NCBI RefSeq assembly: GCF_000010725.1
Contig: NC_013854.1
Span: 2,571,001 to 2,635,000 of the forward strand
Length of the DNA stretch: 64,000 nt
Direction: 5' to 3'
From: Azospirillum sp. B510
Lineage (GTDB): Bacteria; Pseudomonadota; Alphaproteobacteria; Azospirillales; Azospirillaceae
A program made the translations under genes and the position numbers. Below the pieces are notes generated by a model. That model did not search any database, was not told the origin of the DNA, and was given only the letters and a program-made list of their open reading frames with translations. This document shows positions 25,806 through 37,859 of the stretch, one piece after another. Each line of letters starts with the position of its first letter. The first letter of the stretch is position 1.

Positions 25806-26630
25806 TCAGTCGAGGGAGATGGTGGTTCCCTCGCGCGCGGCAAAGCAGTTTTGGAACTCCAGCTTGGCCGCCGCTTCGATCCGTTCCATGGCGGCGTCGT
25901 CATGGTCGGGGTCGTGGTGGAACAGGCCCAGCCTCTTCACATGGGCGGCGCGGGCGATCCGCACCGCCTCCATCCAGGTGGAATGGCCCCAGCCGATCCG
26001 CTGCCCCCACTCCTCGTCGGTGTAGGTCGAGTCGTAGAGCAGCAGATCCACACCGTCCACGAGGTTCAGGATGTTGCGGTCGGGCCGGTCCGGCACATGT
26101 TCGGTGTCGGTGACATAGGCTATCGACCGGCCCTGATATTCGATCCGGTAGCCGGTGGCGCCATCGGGATGGTTCAGCGCCGCGGTGTGGATGCGCACCC
26201 CGCCCTCCAGCTTGAAGCTGTGGCCGGGCGGCACCTCGATGAAGCTCAGGTCGCCGCCCATCGTGCGCAGCGGCACCGGAAACAGCGGCCGCTCCATCTG
26301 CCGCGCCATCACCGATTCGATGTCGGGGCTGCCGGTGAGATGGCCCGAGATCACCCGGAGGCCGAAGCCCTTGGTATAGGCCGGCGCGAAGAAGGGAAAG
26401 CCGCTGATATGATCGAGATGGGTATGGCTCAGCAACAGCGTGGCGCTGGTCACCCCCTCCGCCAGCAGCTTGCGGCCCAGCATCCGCAGCCCCGTTCCGG
26501 CGTCGATGATGATGCGCTGCCTGCCGGCCTGCACCTCGACGCAGGAGGTGTTGCCGCCGAACCCCAGATGTGACGCCATCGGACAGGGAATCGTGCCGCG
26601 CACGCCCCAGAAGGTGACTGAAAACCCCAT
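25806..26630 (-). CDS. Metallo-beta-lactamase-fold hydrolase
   Basis: A 274-residue protein of the RNase Z/PhnP-like MBL group. The zinc-binding motif HTHLDH is in LLLSHTHLDHISGFPFF, with further ligands around TDTEHV, DSTYTDEEW and GHSTWMEA. The N-terminus VTFWGVRGTIPCP and GGNTSCVEV is typical of a subgroup often annotated as cyclic-nucleotide or tRNA-processing-like hydrolases. The substrate is unknown. It is the likely first gene of a pair with the anion permease. Confidence 0.82.
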   Translation of the reverse strand: MGFSVTFWGVRGTIPCPMASHLGFGGNTSCVEVQAGRQRIIIDAGTGLRMLGRKLLAEGVTSATLLLSHTHLDHISGFPFFAPAYTKGFGLRVISGHLTGSPDIESVMARQMERPLFPVPLRTMGGDLSFIEVPPGHSFKLEGGVRIHTAALNHPDGATGYRIEYQGRSIAYVTDTEHVPDRPDRNILNLVDGVDLLLYDSTYTDEEWGQRIGWGHSTWMEAVRIARAAHVKRLGLFHHDPDHDDAAMERIEAAAKLEFQNCFAAREGTTISLD

Positions 26631-26747
26631 TCCCCCGCCCTGCGCCGATTCAACCCCTTTGAGGGGAGTTTAGCGCGATTCACCGCTATGTACACGATAA
26701 CGGATGTTCCGCATCCCCCCGCAAGGACTGGAGGCCACGGTTCGGCG

Positions 26748-26784
26748 AAAAAACGGACGGGGCCGCCTCATGCGAAGCGGCCCC
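26748..26784 (-). terminator. Intrinsic terminator downstream of purL
   Basis: Read on the minus strand, an 8-bp GC stem (26777-26784 with 26759-26766) is followed within 5 nt by six Ts (26748-26753). A second small perfect hairpin with 9-bp arms (26809-26817, 26821-26829) overlaps the purL stop codon. Confidence 0.75.
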
Positions 26785-26826
26785 GCCGGTCTCTGGACAA
26801 CCTGGTCTTAAGACGGCCCCGCCGTC

Positions 26827-29048
<2,222 letters not shown>

Positions 29049-29052
<4 letters not shown>

Positions 29053-29738
29053 GACAGGGCCTCCACCAGACCTTCGAACATGGGCTTGCCGTCGGTGTTG
29101 CCGTGCAGGGCCTCCACCGCGTCCTCGGGATGCGGCATCAGGCCGAGCACGGTGCGCTTGGCGTTGAAGATGCCGGCGATGTCGGACACCGAGCCGTTGG
29201 GGTTGCCGCGCGGATCGGCCCGCGCCTCGTCGCCGACATAGCGGAAGGCGACCTGGCCTTCACCGTCCAGCCGCTTCACCGTCTCGGCGTCGGTCCAGTA
29301 ATTGCCGTCGCCATGGGCGACCGGGTAACGGACGATCTGGCCCTTCGCGTATTTCCTCGTGAAGGGGCTGTCGGTGTTCTCCACCCGCAGATGCTGGACG
29401 CGGCAGACGAACTTCAAGGCACCGTTGCGCATCAGCGCGCCGGGCAGCAGCCCGGCCTCGGTGATGATCTGGAAGCCGTTGCAGACGCCGAGGACGCGCA
29501 CGCCCTGATCGGCCCGCGCCTTCACCTCGCGCATGATCGGCGAATGCGCCGCCATGGCGCCGGAGCGCAGGTAATCGCCATAGGAGAAGCCGCCGGGCAC
29601 GACGATCAGGTCGACCTTGGGCAGTTCGGTGTCGCGGTGCCAGACCAGATGCGGCTTGGTCCCGCTGACGGCCTCCAGCGCGGCGACGGCGTCGCGTTCG
29701 CGGTTGGAGCCGGGGAAAACGACGATGGCGGCCTTCAT
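29049..29738 (-). CDS. purQ: Phosphoribosylformylglycinamidine synthase subunit PurQ
   Basis: A 229-residue class I glutamine amidotransferase that supplies ammonia to PurL. The nucleophile elbow is [15 protein letters not shown]; the catalytic His and Glu lie in [12 protein letters not shown]. The start ATG 29738 ([12 protein letters not shown]) is fixed by homology. It overlaps purL by 4 bp. The amt gene ends 110 bp further along the minus-strand direction upstream. Confidence 0.96.
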
Positions 29739-29849
29739 GGGGCGGTCAAAATCCGGCGTCGTGAGGGGGAGGAGTTCGCGCCGGACACTAAAGCCGCCGC
29801 CCCGGCAAAGCAAGAGTCGCCCAGGGGCGGCGGACTTGTGCGCGGCGCA

Positions 29850-31076
29850 TTACAGGGTCGGCGCGTCCTCTTCCGGGTAGGCGGTGATGTGGTGCAGCGA
29901 CAGGTCGGCGCCCTTGTATTCCTGTTCGGGGTCGAGGCGGATGCCGACGGTGACGCGCAGCAGGCCATAGACCGCCAGACCGGCGGCGAAACCGAAGCCG
30001 GCGCCACCCAGCGTGCCGACGGCCTGGCTGACGATCGACACGCCACCGAGCCCGCCCAGCGCCTCCTGCCCGAACACGCCGGCCAGCAGGCCGCCGGTCA
30101 GGCCGCACAGCCCGTGCAGCGGCCACACGCCCAGCACGTCGTCGATCCTCCAGTCGATCTGGCACTTGTTGAAGGCCCAGACGAACAGCAGCCCGGCGAT
30201 GCCGCCGGTGACCAGCGCGCCCAGCGGATGCATGACGTCGGACCCGGCGCAGACCGCCACCAGACCAGCCAGCGCGCCGTTGTGGACGAAGCCGGGGTCG
30301 GTGCGGCTGATGACCAGCGAGGTGACGATGCCGCCGACCATCGCCATCAGCGAGTTCAGCGCGACCAGCCCGGTCACGCCGTCCAGCACCTGCGCGCTCA
30401 TCACGTTGAAGCCGAACCAGCCGACGCACAGCACCCAGGCGCCCAACGCCAGGAAGGGAATGTTCGACGGCGGGATGGCGATCAGCGAGCCGTTGGACCG
30501 GTAGCGACCCCGGCGGTTGCCCAGGTTCAGCACCGCGCCCAGCGCCACCCAGCCGCCGAAGGCATGCACCACCACCGACCCGGCGAAATCATGGAAGGGC
30601 TGGCCGAAACTCGCCGCCATCCAGTTTTGCAGGCCGAAGCGGGTGCCCCACACCGTGCCTTCCAGCAGCGGATAGAACAGCGCGATCAGCGCCAGGGTGG
30701 CACCGGCCTGCGGCCAGAACCTGGCGCGCTCGGCGATGCCGCCCGACACGATGGCCGGCACCGCGGCGGCGAAGGTCGCCAGGAAGAAGAACTTCACCAG
30801 ATCATAGCCATAGGCCGCGAAGCCGCCGCTTCCCTTGCCGACCAGCGTGTGGGCGTCGGCGAAGAAATCGATGCCGTAAGCCACGGCATAGCCAACGAAG
30901 AAATAGGCGATGGTCGACATGGCGAAGTCCGACAGGATCTTCACCAGCGCGTTGACCTGATTCTTGCGCCGGACCGTCCCGACCTCCAGCAGGGCGAAGC
31001 CGCAATGCATCGCCAGCACCATCACCGCGCCCATCAGCACGAAAAGGACGTCGCCACCTGTCTTTGCCGCATCCAT
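29850..31076 (-). CDS. amt: Ammonium transporter (Amt family)
   Basis: A 408-residue, 11-helix ammonium channel. Features include MHCGFALLEVGTVRRKN, the VSGGIAERARF segment, HFAG-type pore motif DFAGSVVVHAFGG with the first twin His, NSLMAMVGG, and the second pore His in GVWPLHGLCG. No glnK (PII) gene is beside it, unlike the usual glnK-amtB pair, so it is probably a secondary Amt. An ATG at 31076 is preferred over an in-frame GTG at 31082 on ribosome-site spacing (GAAGG 9 nt upstream). Confidence 0.93.
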   Translation of the reverse strand: MDAAKTGGDVLFVLMGAVMVLAMHCGFALLEVGTVRRKNQVNALVKILSDFAMSTIAYFFVGYAVAYGIDFFADAHTLVGKGSGGFAAYGYDLVKFFFLATFAAAVPAIVSGGIAERARFWPQAGATLALIALFYPLLEGTVWGTRFGLQNWMAASFGQPFHDFAGSVVVHAFGGWVALGAVLNLGNRRGRYRSNGSLIAIPPSNIPFLALGAWVLCVGWFGFNVMSAQVLDGVTGLVALNSLMAMVGGIVTSLVISRTDPGFVHNGALAGLVAVCAGSDVMHPLGALVTGGIAGLLFVWAFNKCQIDWRIDDVLGVWPLHGLCGLTGGLLAGVFGQEALGGLGGVSIVSQAVGTLGGAGFGFAAGLAVYGLLRVTVGIRLDPEQEYKGADLSLHHITAYPEEDAPTL

Positions 31077-31191
31077 TTGCACAAACCTTCAGCATTTCGC
31101 CTAAAAAAGCGGCGAACTGCTAACAGGTCAGGCAGATTTGCGCAAGGGCCTGGCTGACGTTTGGACAGGCAGAGTGGCGGAAATGCAGCAC

Positions 31192-31224
31192 AAAAAGCGG
31201 GCGAACCCGCTTCGGGTTGCCCGC
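31192..31224 (-). terminator. Intrinsic terminator downstream of pmbA
   Basis: On the minus strand a 12-bp GC-rich stem (31213-31224 pairing with 31197-31209, one bulge) is followed directly by five Ts (31192-31196). It ends pmbA transcription before the amt gene. Confidence 0.8.
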
Positions 31225-31288
31225 TCTCCGCGCAAGAACGATGCCAAGTGATGAAGGGGTGGGCGGAGATGCCTCCGCCCTGTGCAGC

Positions 31289-32659
31289 CTACATGCCGGC
31301 GATGGTCATGCCGTCGATGCGCACGGTCGGCGCATCCATGCCAAAGCGCAGCTCCAGGTCGTCGGCGGCCTCCATGTTCAGGAACATGTCCTTGAGGTTG
31401 CCGGCGATGGTGATCTCATTGACGGGATAGGTGATCTGGCCGTTCTCGATCCAGAAGCCGCCGGCTCCGCGGCTGTAATCGCCGGTGACACCGTTGACGC
31501 CCATGCCCATCAGGTCGGTGACGTAGAAACCGTCCTTGATCTCCGCCAGGATGTCGGCGCGGCTGCGCTTGCCGGCGGCCATATAGACATTGGCGGGCGC
31601 CGGGCCGGGCGGGCCGGAGGTGCCACGGGCGGCATGGCCGGTGGTCGTCAGGCCGAGCTGCCGGGCGGAGCGCAGGTCGAGCAGCCAGGTGGTCAGCACG
31701 CCATCCTCGATCAGCGTGCGGCGCTTCACCTCGACGCCCTCGGCGTCGAAGGGGCGGGAGCGCAGGCCGCGCTTCACATGCGGATCATCGACGATGGTGA
31801 TGGAGGAGGCGAAGATCCGCTGCCCCATCCTGTCCTTCAGGAAGCTGGTGCCCCGCGCGATGCTGGGGCCGCTGATCGAGCCGGTCAGGTGGCCGAGCAG
31901 GCCGCGCGACACCCTGGGATCGAACACCACCGGCACCTTGCAGCTCTTGACCCGGCGTGGATTCAGGCGGCGCACCGCGCGCTCGCCGGCCTCGCGGCCG
32001 ATCTCGGCGGGATCGCGCAGGTCGGCGCCATAAACCTTGCTGTCATAATCATAGTCGCGCTCCATCCCCGTGCCGGTTCCGGCCAGGACGGAGGCCGACA
32101 GCGACTGGCGCGACACGCCATAGCTGCCGGCGAAGCCGTTGGACGCGGCGATGGCGATGGTCGAGCGGCTCCAGCCGGCGTCGCCGCCCTCGGAATTGGT
32201 GACGCCTTCGACCGCCAGCGCCGCCTCCTCGGCGATGCGGGCGCGCTCGATCAGCGTTTCCGCCGACGGCTCGTCGCTGTCGCAGATGTCGAGGTCGGGC
32301 CAGGCGCGGGCGAGTTGCTCGGGATCGGCGATGCCGGCGAAGCCGTCCTCCGGCACCACGCGGGCCATGGCGATGGCGCGCTCGACCAGTTCGCCCAGCG
32401 CCTTGGCGCTGCGGTCGGTGGAGGAGACGATGGCCTGGCGCTTGCCGATGAACACCCTGAGGCCGAGATCGCCGGATTCGGAGCGTTCCAGCTTCTCGGT
32501 CTGGCCCAGCCGGTGGGCGAGGGAGACGGACGCGCTGTCGAACAGCACGGCATCGGCGGCATCCGCCCCGGCGGCGCGCGCCTTGGCGATCAGGTCGTCC
32601 AGCAAATTCAGGACCCCGGAGGACTCCGTCTTGTGCTGGTCGTTCGGCGAAACGGTCAT
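31289..32659 (-). CDS. pmbA: TldE/PmbA-family metalloprotease subunit
   Basis: A 456-residue PmbA (TldE) protein, the non-catalytic partner of TldD in a heterodimeric protease that trims unfolded or modified peptides, including the leader of YcaO-modified microcin B17 in E. coli. Characteristic segments are GLRVFIGKRQAIVSSTD, VVFDPRVSRGLLGHL, TSGPPGPAPANVYM and VNGVTGDYSRGAGGFWIENG. ATG 32659 has GGAGA upstream. TldD is not in the window. A role in processing the RiPP at 7-13 kb is conceivable but purely speculative. Confidence 0.93.
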   Translation of the reverse strand: MTVSPNDQHKTESSGVLNLLDDLIAKARAAGADAADAVLFDSASVSLAHRLGQTEKLERSESGDLGLRVFIGKRQAIVSSTDRSAKALGELVERAIAMARVVPEDGFAGIADPEQLARAWPDLDICDSDEPSAETLIERARIAEEAALAVEGVTNSEGGDAGWSRSTIAIAASNGFAGSYGVSRQSLSASVLAGTGTGMERDYDYDSKVYGADLRDPAEIGREAGERAVRRLNPRRVKSCKVPVVFDPRVSRGLLGHLTGSISGPSIARGTSFLKDRMGQRIFASSITIVDDPHVKRGLRSRPFDAEGVEVKRRTLIEDGVLTTWLLDLRSARQLGLTTTGHAARGTSGPPGPAPANVYMAAGKRSRADILAEIKDGFYVTDLMGMGVNGVTGDYSRGAGGFWIENGQITYPVNEITIAGNLKDMFLNMEAADDLELRFGMDAPTVRIDGMTIAGM

Positions 32660-32779
32660 CAGGCTCTCCGGTTGGTCTCCATCCTGTCTACCAAATGGGA
32701 CGGCGACGCGGAACGGGGAAGAGGCGAAATGCCCCTCCCCCGCGCCGCATCACCGTCGAATTCCGTCTTCGGTTGCGGA

Positions 32780-33211
32780 TCAGGCCAGTTCGCGGCGCCC
32801 GGCCGGGGCGGTCAGCGCCGGAATTTTCAGGGCGAAGGCCCCGTCCCCCAGCAGCGACTGCACGACCAGCAGCAGCGTCCAGAAGGCCGGGAACTCCCAA
32901 CCGCCGCCCGGCGCATTGAAGACCCAGCCATTGCCGACATGCTGGAGCGTGGCGCCGATCAGGATCGGCAGCAGGGCGAGCGCGACCCAGCGGGTGTGGA
33001 CACCGGCGATCAGCAGCAGGCCGCCACCGATTTCGCCCAGGATCACGAGATAGGCGAAGAAGCCGGGATAGCCGATGCTCTCGAAATAGCCGACGGTGCC
33101 GGGAATGGTGAAGGTCAGCACCTTCAGCACCAGACCATGGGCCAGGAACAGCATGCCGAGCGCGACACGGAGCAGGAAGACGGCATAAAGCGCGGTGCGG
33201 AGGTCGATCAT
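32780..33211 (-). CDS. DoxX-family membrane protein
   Basis: A 143-residue, four-helix membrane protein of the DoxX family: LLRVALGMLFLAHGLVLK, GYFESIGYPGFFAYLVILGEIGG and a GVHTRW loop. DoxX proteins are small quinone-pathway-associated or redox-related membrane proteins whose function here is unknown. GAGGAG lies upstream of ATG 33211. It is 120 bp upstream of pmbA on the same strand. Confidence 0.85.
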   Translation of the reverse strand: MIDLRTALYAVFLLRVALGMLFLAHGLVLKVLTFTIPGTVGYFESIGYPGFFAYLVILGEIGGGLLLIAGVHTRWVALALLPILIGATLQHVGNGWVFNAPGGGWEFPAFWTLLLVVQSLLGDGAFALKIPALTAPAGRRELA

Positions 33212-33373
33212 GGTCAGGGTCTCCTCAAATCAGGGGGGCCGGGAAGGGCCAGGTTTTGTCTGAGGAGAAGAGTAGGCCGGATCGAACTATGGGATAATCC
33301 GCAGAGTTGACGAAGATTTGTTGTGGATTGAAGGACAATGGATGGGGGAGATGCGCCCTCTCCCGCCCCTGTG

Positions 33374-33398
33374 CCCCTCTCCCTGGGGGGAGAGGGGG
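33374..33398. repeat. Intergenic GC-rich inverted repeat (REP-like)
   Basis: A CCCCTCTCCC / GGGAGAGGGG palindrome lies just after the cysS stop. It resembles the element at 20019-20066. It may terminate cysS transcription or be a dispersed repeat. Confidence 0.55.
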
Positions 33399-33409
33399 TC
33401 CTCACCAGC

Positions 33410-34786
33410 TCACCCCCGCTTCCAGCTCGTGCCCTGCGGGCCATCCTCCAGGACGATGCCCTTGTCGGCCAGCTCCTTGCGGATGCGGTCGGCCTCGGCG
33501 AAGTTCTTGGCGGCGCGGGCGGTCTTGCGATCGATGATCAACCGCTCGACCTCGGCATCGCTCAGGCCTTCCACCCCGCCGGTCGGCGCCCAGCGGAACC
33601 ACGCCTCCGGGTCCTGCCGCAACAGGCCGAGCTGCTGCCCGGCCGCCAGCAAGGCGCCCTTGGCGGCCGCCTTCTCGGCGTCGCTCCTCGCCTTGTTCAC
33701 CGCGGTCGCCAGCTCATGCAGATGGGCGATGGCGAGCGGGCTGTTCAGGTCATCCTCCAGCGCCGCCAGAACATCGAACGGCACCGCCGCCGCCGCCGGC
33801 GCGGGATCGCCGCGCAGGGCCTGATACCAGCGGTCGAGCGCGCCCTTGGCCTGCCGGATGCCCTCGCGGGTGAAGTCCAGCGGCTGGCGGTAATGGGCGC
33901 TCAGCAAGGTCAGGCGGATCGCCTCGCCGGGGAATTCGTCCAGCAGATCGTGCACGGTGAAGAAGTTGCCGAGCGACTTCGACATCTTCTCGCCTTCGAC
34001 CGTGACGAAGCCGTTGTGGACCCAGGTGCGGGCCAGCCGGTCGGTGCCGTTGGCGCAGCAGCTCTGCGCGATCTCGTTCTCATGATGCGGGAAGATCAGG
34101 TCCAGCCCGCCGCCATGGATATCGAAGGTGACGCCCAGATGCTCCTTCGCCATGGCGGAGCATTCGATGTGCCAGCCCGGACGGCCGCGGCCCCAGGGGC
34201 TGTCCCAGCCGGGCTGGTCGGGGCTGCTGGGCTTCCACAGCACGAAGTCGGAGGCGTCGCGCTTGTAGGGCGCCACCTCCACCCGCGCGCCGGCGATCAT
34301 GTCCTCCAGCGAGCGGCGCGACAGCTGGCCGTAGCTCGGCATCGACGGCACCGAGAACAGCACATGTCCTTCCGCCGCATAGGCGTTGCCGCGTTCGATC
34401 AGCGTGGCGATCAGCGCGATCATCTGGCCGATATGCTGGGTCGCCCGCGGCTCGATGGTCGGGCGCAGCGCGTTCAGCGCGTCCATGTCGGCATGGAACA
34501 GGTCGGTGGTGCGCGCGGTCAGCGCGTCGATCGGCTCGCCGCTGTCGCGCGCGCGGTCGATGATCTTGTCGTCGACATCGGTGATGTTGCGGACATAGGT
34601 CACCGCCGGATAGAGCCGCGACAACAGCCGGAACAGCAGGTCGAACACCACCACCGGCCGGGCGTTGCCGATATGGGCGGTGTCATAGACGGTCGGACCA
34701 CAGACATACATGCCGACATGGTCCGGGCGAAGCGGCTCGAAGCGCTCCTTGCGGCGGGTCAGCGTGTTGTAGAGGTCCAACGGCAC
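33410..34786 (-). CDS. cysS: Cysteinyl-tRNA synthetase
   Basis: A 458-residue class I synthetase. The HIGH-type motif is in [16 protein letters not shown], the zinc/His segment in [15 protein letters not shown], and the KMSKS loop in [14 protein letters not shown]. It starts at GTG 34786 with GGGAG upstream. It lies 28 bp downstream of gltX and is probably co-transcribed with it. Confidence 0.97.
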   Translation of the reverse strand: MPLDLYNTLTRRKERFEPLRPDHVGMYVCGPTVYDTAHIGNARPVVVFDLLFRLLSRLYPAVTYVRNITDVDDKIIDRARDSGEPIDALTARTTDLFHADMDALNALRPTIEPRATQHIGQMIALIATLIERGNAYAAEGHVLFSVPSMPSYGQLSRRSLEDMIAGARVEVAPYKRDASDFVLWKPSSPDQPGWDSPWGRGRPGWHIECSAMAKEHLGVTFDIHGGGLDLIFPHHENEIAQSCCANGTDRLARTWVHNGFVTVEGEKMSKSLGNFFTVHDLLDEFPGEAIRLTLLSAHYRQPLDFTREGIRQAKGALDRWYQALRGDPAPAAAAVPFDVLAALEDDLNSPLAIAHLHELATAVNKARSDAEKAAAKGALLAAGQQLGLLRQDPEAWFRWAPTGGVEGLSDAEVERLIIDRKTARAAKNFAEADRIRKELADKGIVLEDGPQGTSWKRG

Positions 34787-34814
34787 GGTCCGAACTCCCA
34801 GAAAATATGATGTT

Positions 34815-36158
34815 TCAGGCGGTTTCGCCGGCTAGGCGCCGCAGGCTGCGCGCCCGTCCGATCAGGGGTAGCAGGTTCTTCAATTCCGGTCCATGGTCGC
34901 GCCCGGTCAGCGCCCGGCGCAAGGGAAGGAACAGCTCCTTGCCCTTGCGCCCGGTGGCGCCCTTCACCGCATTGGTCCAGGCGCCCCAGGTGCCGAGGTC
35001 CCACGGCTCGTCGGGCAGCAGCGCCGCCGCCTGGGCCAGGAAGCCGGCATCCTCGACGAGCGGCGCCACCGGCGCATGGGTCACCGCCCACCAGTCGCGC
35101 GCATCGTCCAGCCGGGCCAGGTTAGGCCGCACCGCCTCCCAGAAGGCGGCGTCGGCGCCGGTCAGGCCCAACGCCTCCAGCCGCGACGCCACCGCCTCGA
35201 ACGGCGTCAGGTGCAGGATTCGGGCGTTCAGCCGGCCAAGCTCCTCCGGATCGAATTTCGGCGTGCCGCGCGCGACCTTCGACAGGTCGAACTCGGCGGC
35301 CAGCTCGTCCAGCGTCAGCCGCGCCTCGATCGGGTCGGAGGTGCCGAGCTTGGCCAGCAGGCTGTTGACCGCCATCGGCTCGATGCCGTCCTCGTCGCGC
35401 AGGCTGCCGACCGACAGGCTGCCCAGCCGCTTCGACAGCCCCTGCCCGCCGGCATCGGTCAGCAGCGGCAGATGGGCGAAGACCGGCACCGCGGCGCCCA
35501 TGGCCTCGAAGATCTGGATCTGCACCGCGGTGTTGGCGACATGGTCCTCGCCGCGGATGACGTGGGTGATGGCGAAATCGACGTCGTCGACCACGCTGGT
35601 CAGGGTGTAGAGCGGCCGGCCATCCTCGCGGATCAGCACGGGATCGCTCAGCGCCGTGCCCTCGAACCGCACCGGCCCACGGACCAGATCGGTCCATTCC
35701 ACCGGAGTCGGGGTCAGCTTGAAGCGCCAATGGGCCTTGCGCCCCTCCCCTTCCAGCCGGGCGCGGTCCTCGTCGGTGAGGCGCAACGCCGCACGGTCGT
35801 AGATCGGCGGGCGGCCCTGCGACACCAGGCTGGCGCGCTTGAGGTTCAGTTCCTCCGGCGTCTCGTAGCAGGGATAGAGCCGGCCGGCGGCCTTCAGCGC
35901 GGCCGTCGCCTCGTCATAGCGCGGATAGCGGTCGCTCTCGCGGGCGAAGCGGTCCCAGGTCAGGCCGAGCCAGGTCAGGTCGGCGGCGATGGCGTCGGCG
36001 AATTCCCGGGTGGAGCGTTCCTCGTCGGTGTCGTCGAGCCGGAAAAGGAAGCTGCCGCCGGTCTTGCGCGCGAACAGCCAGTTGACGAGCGCCTGGCGCA
36101 CATTGCCGACATGGATGCGGCCGGTCGGGCTGGGGGCGAAACGGACGGCGGTGGACAT
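34815..36158 (-). CDS. gltX: Glutamyl-tRNA synthetase
   Basis: A 447-residue class I synthetase: [18 protein letters not shown] (HIGH-like), [31 protein letters not shown], and the KMSKS-like loop [11 protein letters not shown]. Start ATG 36158 is set by homology. Alphaproteobacteria commonly have two gltX paralogues, one mis-charging tRNA-Gln for GatCAB; which one this is cannot be settled here. Confidence 0.95.
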   Translation of the reverse strand: MSTAVRFAPSPTGRIHVGNVRQALVNWLFARKTGGSFLFRLDDTDEERSTREFADAIAADLTWLGLTWDRFARESDRYPRYDEATAALKAAGRLYPCYETPEELNLKRASLVSQGRPPIYDRAALRLTDEDRARLEGEGRKAHWRFKLTPTPVEWTDLVRGPVRFEGTALSDPVLIREDGRPLYTLTSVVDDVDFAITHVIRGEDHVANTAVQIQIFEAMGAAVPVFAHLPLLTDAGGQGLSKRLGSLSVGSLRDEDGIEPMAVNSLLAKLGTSDPIEARLTLDELAAEFDLSKVARGTPKFDPEELGRLNARILHLTPFEAVASRLEALGLTGADAAFWEAVRPNLARLDDARDWWAVTHAPVAPLVEDAGFLAQAAALLPDEPWDLGTWGAWTNAVKGATGRKGKELFLPLRRALTGRDHGPELKNLLPLIGRARSLRRLAGETA

Positions 36159-36339
36159 GGCTGGACTCGATCTGCGGACGGAACAGGCGCGCAGTCCTAG
36201 CACGGCGGACGCGCCTTCCGAAAGCGCTCCGCGACCGATGCATCCGTGCAACAGATCGGACGGCGGCGGCGTTGACGAGATAGGCGGCGGCGGCGCCGTG
36301 AGTTAGCTTGGCGGCAAATCCAAACCCTGGAGAGATCCT

Positions 36340-37008
36340 ATGGCGGACAAGAGCTTGCGCATCGGCGTCGTGCTGTCGGGCTGCGGCGTGTATGACGGCA
36401 CGGAAATCCACGAGGCGGTCTGCACCCTGCTGGCCATCGCCAAGGTCGGCGCGGTGGCGGTGTGCTATGCACCCGACATCCCGCAGGCCCATGTCGTCAA
36501 CCATCTGACCGGCGAGGAGACCGGCGAGAGCCGCAACGTGCTGGTCGAATCGGCCCGCATCGCCCGCGGCAAGATCGCGGCGCTCAGCGACTTCTCGGCC
36601 GGCGACGTCGATGCCCTGATCTTCCCCGGCGGTTTCGGCGCCGCCAAGAATCTCAGCGATTTCGCCTTCAAGGGCGCCGACTGCTCGGTCAATCCGCTGG
36701 TGGTGGCCGCCGTCGCCGCCATGCGCGCCGCCGACAAGCCGATCGGCGCGCTGTGCATCGCGCCGGCCATCCTCGCCAAGATCCTGGGTCAGCAGGGAGT
36801 GGAACTGACCATCGGCAATGATCCCGGTACCGCCGCGGCGCTGGAGTCGATGGGGGCCGTCCACCGCGTCACCGGCCATGGCGAGATCGTGGTCGATCCA
36901 GGGCTGAAGATCGTCACCTCGCCCTGTTACATGCTGGAGGCCACATTGATCCAGATCGCGGAGGGGGCGGAGAATACCGTCAAGGCTCTGGTCGAACTGG
37001 CAAGGTGA
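36340..37008 (+). CDS. elbB: ElbB-family glyoxalase/DJ-1-like protein
   Basis: A 222-residue class I amidotransferase-like protein of the ElbB group (IGVVLSGCGVYDGTEIHEAV, LIFPGGFGAAKNLSDFA, GALCIAPAILAKI with the nucleophile Cys). E. coli ElbB has weak glyoxalase activity and was linked to isoprenoid synthesis. GGAGAG precedes ATG 36340. It is divergent from gltX, and the 180-bp gap should hold both promoters. An intrinsic terminator follows. Confidence 0.92.
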   Translation: MADKSLRIGVVLSGCGVYDGTEIHEAVCTLLAIAKVGAVAVCYAPDIPQAHVVNHLTGEETGESRNVLVESARIARGKIAALSDFSAGDVDALIFPGGFGAAKNLSDFAFKGADCSVNPLVVAAVAAMRAADKPIGALCIAPAILAKILGQQGVELTIGNDPGTAAALESMGAVHRVTGHGEIVVDPGLKIVTSPCYMLEATLIQIAEGAENTVKALVELAR

Positions 37009-37025
37009 CCAAATGAAACGGGACG

Positions 37026-37051
37026 AAAGGGGGATGAGCTCATCCCCTTTT
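37026..37051 (+). terminator. Intrinsic terminator downstream of elbB
   Basis: A near-perfect palindrome (GGGGATGAGCTCATCCCC) is followed by four Ts on the plus strand, 18 bp after the elbB stop. Confidence 0.7.
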
Positions 37052-37145
37052 CACCCCCTGAATGTCACACAGGCGCGAAATAATTCATTAACCGACTCCC
37101 CACACCCTTGACCTCGGTTTCATTCTGATGCGGCGAGGGGTGGCG

Positions 37146-37715
37146 ATGACCTGCATTGTTGGATTGGTGGACGGCGACCGCGTGTGGATGGGGGGCGACA
37201 GCGCCGGGGTCAACGGGCTGGACATCACGGTGCGCGCCGACACCAAGGTGTTCCGCAACGGCGACTGCCTGATCGGCTTCACCAGTTCCTTCCGCATGGG
37301 CCAGCTGCTGCATTACCGGCTGGAGGTTCCGCCACGCGATCATGACGCCGACCTGTTCCGCTATTTGGTGGTCGATTTCGTCGATGCCGTCCGCAGCTGT
37401 CTGAAGGATGGCGGCTACGCCCACCGGTCCAACGATGTCGAGACCGGCGGCACCTTCATGGTCGGGCTGGAGGGGCGGCTGTTCACCGTGCAGTCGGACT
37501 ATCAGGTCGGCGAGGCGGGGCGCGGCTATCACGCCATCGGCTGCGGATCGGATTATGCGCTGGGCTCGCTGGCCTCCACCGTCGGACAGCCGCCGGAGGA
37601 GCGCGTGCTGAAGGCCCTGGAATGCGCCGAACTGTTCAACGGCGGCGTCCGCGCCCCTTTCACCATCCAGTCCTGCCTGCGCCGCCCGCAACTGGCCCTG
37701 AGCGAGGCCGCGTAA
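37146..37715 (+). CDS. Ntn-hydrolase / HslV-like proteasome-fold protein
   Basis: A 189-residue protein. Residues 1-25 (MTCIVGLVDGDRVWMGGDSAG) match the N-terminal strand of proteasome beta/HslV proteins, with Thr2 positioned to become the N-terminal nucleophile after Met removal and a conserved GGDS turn. Later segments (FTSSFRMGQLL, GGTFMVGLEGRLFTVQ, AIGCGSDYALGS) match the central sheet and the G-x-G-S-x-x-A-x-G motif of that fold. It has no HslU or Clp partner nearby. ATG 37146 with GAGGGG 6 nt upstream is chosen over ATG 37128 for this N-terminal Thr logic. Peptidase activity is inferred. Confidence 0.72.
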   Translation: MTCIVGLVDGDRVWMGGDSAGVNGLDITVRADTKVFRNGDCLIGFTSSFRMGQLLHYRLEVPPRDHDADLFRYLVVDFVDAVRSCLKDGGYAHRSNDVETGGTFMVGLEGRLFTVQSDYQVGEAGRGYHAIGCGSDYALGSLASTVGQPPEERVLKALECAELFNGGVRAPFTIQSCLRRPQLALSEAA

Positions 37716-37859
37716 GCGGAGTTGTCATCCCCCTGTACCAAAGTCGGAAACGTCGGCCAAGGCCGCGCTCTGGTCATCCGAAGCATCGTGGCGTATCAAC
37801 CCTTGTCCTGCCGCACCGCATGACAAGGGAATAACCACAAAAATCTTCGGGTGATAGAG

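Noticed and set aside
31077-31191. Sigma-54 promoter upstream of amt
   Set aside because: A GGCCCTTGCGC stretch is present but does not have the required GG-N10-GC spacing and flanks with enough conviction.
31289-32659. PmbA as a dedicated peptidase of the RiPP cluster
   Set aside because: It is a widespread housekeeping gene located about 19 kb away in an unrelated transcription unit; TldD is not in the window.
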